64,000 bases of DNA from Oxyruncus cristatus (lineage: Eukaryota; Chordata; Aves; Passeriformes; Cotingidae), in assembly GCA_013399855.1 (NCBI GenBank), contig VXAY01007405.1:350264-414263 (forward strand), in the 5' to 3' direction. Of this stretch, positions 58,945 through 64,000 are shown in pieces. The notes below the pieces were generated by a model that had not been told where the DNA came from, made no database searches, and saw only the letters and a list, made by a program, of their open reading frames with translations. Positions within the stretch are counted from its first letter, which is position 1, and each line of letters opens with the position of its first letter. A program made the translations under genes and the position numbers.

Positions 58945-59110
58945 GTTCCACCAGCGGAGGTAGCTGGGCATGGGAATACAGGGCCTGGGGAAGTTGGGGA
59001 ATCTGCCTCACTGGAGGCCTTTAGGAACAGATTAAACAAATATCTGTCAGGAATGACATATGATCCCTCCTCGGGGTAGGGGTAGAACCTGGATGGCCTC
59101 TGGAGGTGCT
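58945..59110 (+). mobile_element. Possible old CR1-type remnant (+)
   Basis: ACTGGAGGCCTTTAGGAACA, GATTAAACAAATATCTGTCA and CTGGATGGCCTCTGGAGGT resemble older CR1 3' sequences. Low certainty. Confidence 0.45.
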
Positions 59111-59484
59111 GGAGATCAGGGCTGGGAGAGGTGATGGTTAACACCTGAGAGGATCTGTCAGGGAACAGGGAATTGCTCACCCTGGGGCTGCTGCGCGTGG
59201 GCAGGAATGGGGGGAATTTGGAGGAGAGCTGCTCGTGCAGGGCTCTGAGGGCCTTAAACACCCCCCTCCCAGTGAGTCCTGCCCTTCCTCAGGGAATCTG
59301 AGCACTCCTGAAATAGCCAAACCCCCCAGCTCGGCCCTGTGCTGGCACACAGGACCTGTGACCAGCGGGGCTGTTCCGCTTCCAGACCTCTTCCAGACCC
59401 GAGGGAACGCTTCCCTCGGAATGACCAGCAACTCCAGCACCCCTGTGCAAGCAGCTTCCTGGGGTCGTGTCTTGTCCTGACTGC

Positions 59485-60770
59485 ACTGCAGGGTTTGGGC
59501 TCTGCTCCTCCTGCTCCTCACTGGCAATCCTCGCACTCTGCCTTTCCTGGGAACGACGACGGCCTGAGCCGTGCAGGAGGAAACGCAAACAGCAAAGCAC
59601 CGTTAGAGCCGTGGGCAAGGAGAGGGAAAAAGGGTGTGGGGGGAAAAAATCCAAGTATTTCAAGGAGAGCTTTTACTTTTAGGAATTAAAACAGGGGCGC
59701 CTGGGGTGTGAGAGCAGACAGGGGTGAGGATATCGTGAGTTGGTGGTTCTGGTTTCCAGCCTTTGTGCTGTTCCTGCCCAGTTTTCGAGCGGTGCTGAGC
59801 TCCGTGTCAGCCTGTGTGGTACAGGGGCGGTAACAGATCTGGGGCAGTGCCCATCTCTTCACCTCTCCTTCCCCTCCTCGCTCTTCCAAAGGGAGAATTT
59901 TCTCTCTTCAGAGGGTTGGCATAAAGATGAGTTCGTGTTTTCAGTACTGAAGTGTTGCTGCACAGACTTGAAACCACTTGAAGCCCGGCAATGGCAGCAC
60001 TGGGTGGATGTTGGTGAATAATTGCATTTACCCCACTAATTACCTGCTCTGACTGACAGACAGGACAAGTGGTGGGTCCTACAAACACCGTGATTATGAT
60101 GTTGTTAATTAGTAGGAGTAATTACACATCACTTTGGCTTGTTGCTGAGTATCTGAGAGCTGTTTCACTCTTGGAATGGTCTCTGCTTAAACTCCCTTGG
60201 TTTTAGTGAGCTCAAGGTCAAAAGAACAAACTTAGCCTTGAATTCTTCAGGAAGTTTTGAAGGGGAAGTGTTAATGTTTCCCAGGAATTACTTTGTGCCA
60301 GTATTTTGCTGTCATTGGGTTCTAAAAAATGGAGATGAGATGACCAAGTTTCTCCCACATGAGTTAATAGAAGTAAAAGTTTTCTCATCCCGACACGGTA
60401 ACCAGGGGGAAAAAATAACAAGGGCTGTAGAAATGCCTTTTGATTTATTTCACTTCAAAATAATCAGTTATTTAAAAAAAGCTGCTGAATTCCAGCTTAT
60501 TTTTCTCTACTTGCTTCTAACTGAGCAGTAGAAGGGGATGCTGAAACACCTGAGCGTTGCCTTTAAATCTCATTATTGTGGGTTCACCTGGTCCAGTTGT
60601 TGGTTAGAAATGCACTGCAAGGTTTGTGCTCCTCACTGGCAATCCTCACACCCTGATATTCCTGGGAATGACGGACTGATCCATGCAGGAGGCAGCTTTT
60701 GTTAGAGCTGGGGGGCGAGGAAATGAAAAGGGAGTGGGGGGAAAATCCAAATATTTCATGTTTAAACACA
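59485..60770. repeat. Diverged ~180-bp dispersed duplicate pair (59485-59665 and 60605-60770)
   Basis: Shared blocks: CACTGCA(G/A)GGTTTG, CTCCTCACTGGCAATCCTC, CCTGGGAA(C/T)GACG and GGGGGGAAAA(AA)TCCAA(G/A)TATTTCA. It is probably an unnamed old interspersed repeat, related to the tandem pair just downstream. Confidence 0.65.
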
Positions 60771-61065
60771 AGGATCAGGAGCTGGCCGGGAAAGAAATGT
60801 CATTTTCAACAGGTAGGTGAGCACTGGAAAGAAATATAAACCCGACTGTAAAGCGCTCCTGCAAAGTGCAGGGGTTTAAAATGAGGAGAAAAATCCAAGT
60901 AATCCAAGGACGGCTTCAGTACAGGATCGGGAGTGGGCAGGGAAAGAAATCTCATTTTCAACGGGTAGGTGAGCACTGGAAACACAAAACAAACTGTGGA
61001 GTGGGGTATTCCTGCAAATTGCAGGGGTTTAAAAGGAGGAGAAAACCTGCAAATCCAAATGTTTG
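60770..61065. repeat. ~150-bp tandem repeat, two diverged copies
   Basis: Both copies contain GGGAAAGAAAT(G/C)TCATTTTCAAC, GGTAGGTGAGCACTGGAAA, TCCTGCAAA(G/T)TGCAGGGG and TTTAAAA(T/G)GAGGAGAAAA, at about 60790-60885 and 60935-61045. No known family recognised. Confidence 0.75.
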
Positions 61066-61858
61066 AGCTGGAAATAAGCTCTGATGGCCCCGTGTCCCCA
61101 AAGAAAAGCAGGAGTTGGGGCCTGTGCCTCGCAGACAAGCAGCCTAATGTATTAGTTTTGTAATTAAGTCCTGTAAATTGTGCAGAACAGAGCAATTAAC
61201 TACTTGAACCAGGCTGGGGGGGCGGGGGGGGGCAAGAAGAAAAACCTGTGTGAGCTGGGAATGAGGGCATGGAACACATTCCCTGCCTCCAACCTGAAAA
61301 ACCTGGTGTTAGTCTTGGGTTATTTCCAGTGACCCCTTGACTCCCATCTTCCTGCCCCCTGCACGGATTTGGAACTGGTCAGCCCTTCTTGTTTTTGGAA
61401 GGGAGAGGAGACAGATATAATGAATGGCTTTTATTGTGCAATATTTCAAACCCCCCTTTTTTTTTTCCTGCCTCGCCTTCGGATGGGATGGAAAACCTTC
61501 TGCCCCCTCCCCCCCCCGCCCTGCGCCGGCAGCCAAAATAAATACGGCGTATTCCCCGAACCTGGCTGGGTGTTTCACTCAAACTGGCAGTAGTTGGAGC
61601 TCCCCTCTTAAACAAGAATTTGGTTTGACAATTTTTAGGCCTCGTCGGGCTGAACGTAGCAGCCAAAGAAAATACTTGAAGGGGGGGGTGAAAAAAAAGA
61701 AAAAAAAAAAATGGAATAATGAGTATATTTACAGCTCGCAGGTGGCATTAATTTCTGTGGGTCGTGCTTTTTAAATTGTAAGGATCCCTGTTAGTTGGGG
61801 CTATGATGGAGATTTTAAAAAAGTATTCTTAATTGTCTCTTTTTTTTTTTTCTTTCTT

Positions 61859-61960
61859 TAAGTTAGGTTTTGGTGTTTTTTTTTTTTTTTTTTATGGAAA
61901 ANNNNNNNNNNNNTTTTTTAGGTTGGGTTTGGGTGTTTTTTTTTTTTTTTTTTTTTTTTT
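61859..61960. other. Duplicated poly-T flank around a 12-base gap
   Basis: AGTTAGGTTTTGGTG plus a T-run plus ATGGAAAA before the gap (61902-61913) is nearly repeated after it as AGGTTGGGTTTGGGTG plus a T-run plus ATGAGAA. This is probably an assembly artefact at a homopolymer. Confidence 0.7.
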
Positions 61961-64000
61961 TATGAGAACAGTCATTCCGAAGGAAAATACGTTTTATGGA
62001 GCTCCCTGATGGGTGATAAATAGTTGTGATTCGAGGCTTTAGAAGTTTAGGGTCTACCAAGAAACTGAAAAACCTACAGGCACAAGAAATGAGCAGTAAA
62101 ACCTCTGACAGAAGCCTGCAATGGACTGGCCTCCAACTCCTCTGAGCTTAAATATCCTCTTTTAGGGTGCAGGGGTTTAGCGTGGCCAAGCAGTGGACTC
62201 TTCAAACAAGGTATTCCATGTGTTATGTTTCATGCAACGTGTTTTAAAACGTATTTGTAACAAGAGTTATGGTTAATAACAACAACAGCAACAACTTTGA
62301 CTGGAGTCCCTGTGCCCAGAGGCCTCTGGGAATTCGAACAGCGAAGGACTAAAGGAGCGAAGCGAGCAAAGCTTTTATTCCTCACAATCCCACCCTGCAA
62401 GCAGAAATCCCTTTGAAACAGCTAATGTGCAAAATTCCGTGTTTTAGGGCAGCCTCCCTGGTTAAAAATCACCCCGATGAAACCATCAGAGCTTCCAAAG
62501 TCACCCAAAGCCTGAGGAGGAGCTGCAAACACGGAGGGCCCTCGCTCCTCGAAAGCCCCAGCGGTGCAGGGAACTAAACAAGGTAGGAATTAGAAAACTG
62601 GGGGGGAGTTTTATTCCCTCTGGGGGCCGGGTTTGGGTTCCTGCTGTTCGTGGATGAAGCCACCGCTCAGTTCCCTCGCTCTTTGTCTTGCCAGCACTCG
62701 TGACATCGGGGTGAAAACCGCGGCTCTCAGGGCACCATCCCTTAAATCCAGGGAGTTCTGCTGAAGAGGGGGGAGGCCAAGCCGTAAACAAGCCAAGGTT
62801 TGGGCAGACAAATGCCCTCGGTCCCGCGTTCTGCAGGTCAGAAACGCTGAGGTTTGGGAGTAAATAACCCCCAGTGCTGCAAATCTGTTAAGGCTGGGAG
62901 GGAGTTCGAGTTTGAGCCGGGGCTTGGAGCTGCTGAGGAGCCTCGTGTGTGCTGTTGAGGAAGGAGTAATTGTGTGGGTACAGATATTAATGATGGAAAA
63001 AAAAAAAAGGTAATTTTACTCTCGAGAAAAAAAATTATAAAACCCCCCACCCTTAAGTGCCAGGGTACGTTTTGCAAGCAAAGCTTAAAGTTTATATAAG
63101 GAATAGGTGATGCAAATGGAGCTTATATCAGTGCTAAGCGTGACATAATCCAAGCTACGGGATATAATCTTTCAATGTTCATTTTATACTCGTGGGTTTG
63201 GCCTCCCTCGCAGTGGACAGAGGTTGGTTGTGCCCTGCTGGCGTCTCCTGCATCCCTGGGTTTGGAACATGCTGCCTCCTGGGCTTGCTTATCTTGCTTC
63301 TGTCTCCCCAGGGCTGCTTCCTCCTGTTTAACACCCCGAAGTCCAGCCCTTCCAGCCACGAAATTCCCAGGCTGCTCGAGGGAGATGGTGCAGGAAGGGG
63401 AGCTGAGCGGTTGGTGGCACAGGGAATGTGCGGACACACTCACCGAGCAAATTAAAGCTTTGCTGCTGGCACACTTGGCAAAGTTGCCTCCTCCTGGAGC
63501 CCCCAAAAAGCTTCAACCCCAGCCAGCCCCGTGCTGGGAAGTGCCTTGGAACTGCACCTTTGGGTGGGAGTCAAAATGATGAGGCTTTAGGCAGACCTGA
63601 ACCTACTGTGGTTTCCTACTGACACACAACAGCCCGAACCTTAAATAGCCCCTCTTTTATTAGCAAAGCAAACCTCTGCTTCTGAAAATGCCTCTTTTTT
63701 TTTTTCAACCCCCCCTCATTCCATAAGGATTGCTGGGGGTGGTAGTCGAGGAGAAGCCTTAAACTGAATCCCCAGACTTTCCCCTTTCCATATTTTTAGC
63801 CTTTCTTCTGCTCTCAGCCCCGAGCGCTGCACAACCGGTGCGCCTGTGCCAAAAGCTGTTTAAACAATATTAAGATGTTTTCTTCAAACTTCTCCCCAGG
63901 AAGATACTCTTTTTCGAGAGGAATGTTTTCCCTGGGGCATTACATCATGGACTGGTTCAGTTCTTGGAGGAAGAAATTGGACCAAATGGTGGGGAGGGTC

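Larger units (their letters stand above)
57605..64000. other. Intergenic region downstream of CDCA2
   Basis: No exon-like open frame with recognisable protein or coherent splice pattern on either strand. It holds CR1-like remnants (58175-58270, 58945-59110), diverged local repeats (59.5-61.1 kb), long poly-T runs with a 12-base gap near 61.9 kb, and short AT- or G-rich tracts. In human the next gene, EBF2, lies further on; none of its exons is seen here. Confidence 0.6.

Noticed and set aside
63175..63579. 134-codon open frame near the right end
   Set aside because: No recognisable domain, no splice partner, and overlapping open frames on both strands; typical of chance in this GC range.
57605..64000. 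Searched for EBF2 exons on the minus strand
   Set aside because: No segment with EBF-family protein similarity was recognised.

Overview
This is vertebrate nuclear DNA, most likely from a bird and probably a songbird. Coding sequence is split into short exons with GT/AG borders. The interspersed repeats are almost all 3' ends of CR1-type LINEs, the dominant avian retrotransposon. The gene order DOCK5 - GNRH1 - KCTD9 - CDCA2 is the order on human 8p21 and in birds. Intronic minisatellites and microsatellites are abundant, as is common on small avian chromosomes. The passerine assignment is inference from the character of the precursor and repeats; no database was consulted.

Layout. (1) 580-21660, + strand: the last 19 coding exons of DOCK5, a Rac guanine-nucleotide exchange factor. 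These give about 721 codons, covering the DHR-2 domain and the proline-rich tail; the gene enters from the left. A long 3' UTR may run to the AATAAA at 27759. (2) 28204-31628, - strand: complete four-exon GNRH1 (prepro-GnRH-I, 91 aa), convergent with DOCK5, with a clear TATA box. Its decapeptide reads with Phe at position 5, where chicken GnRH-I has Tyr. (3) 36592-44094, - strand: complete 12-exon KCTD9 (389 aa), a CUL3 adaptor with pentapeptide repeats. (4) A CpG-rich bidirectional promoter of about 0.4 kb or slightly more. (5) 45671-57382, + strand: complete CDCA2 (Repo-Man; about 1035 aa), a mitotic PP1-targeting protein. (6) 57.6-64 kb: gene-free sequence with old repeats; the next gene of the human order (EBF2) is not reached.

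The four genes are syntenic neighbours rather than a functional pathway. KCTD9 and CDCA2 share a divergent promoter, and DOCK5 and GNRH1 share a convergent 3' border.

The main oddities are the Phe5 GnRH-I decapeptide; a 1536-bp head-to-tail duplication, joined by a single N, that repeats the CDCA2 exon pair carrying the PP1-docking motif (probably two alleles placed in tandem by the assembler, but in frame if real); a clean 171-bp tandem duplication across the KCTD9 exon 10 acceptor; an 84-bp minisatellite with 252-bp higher-order periodicity in GNRH1 intron 3; and a second RVxF-like block in CDCA2. I found no novel mobile, defence or biosynthetic system.
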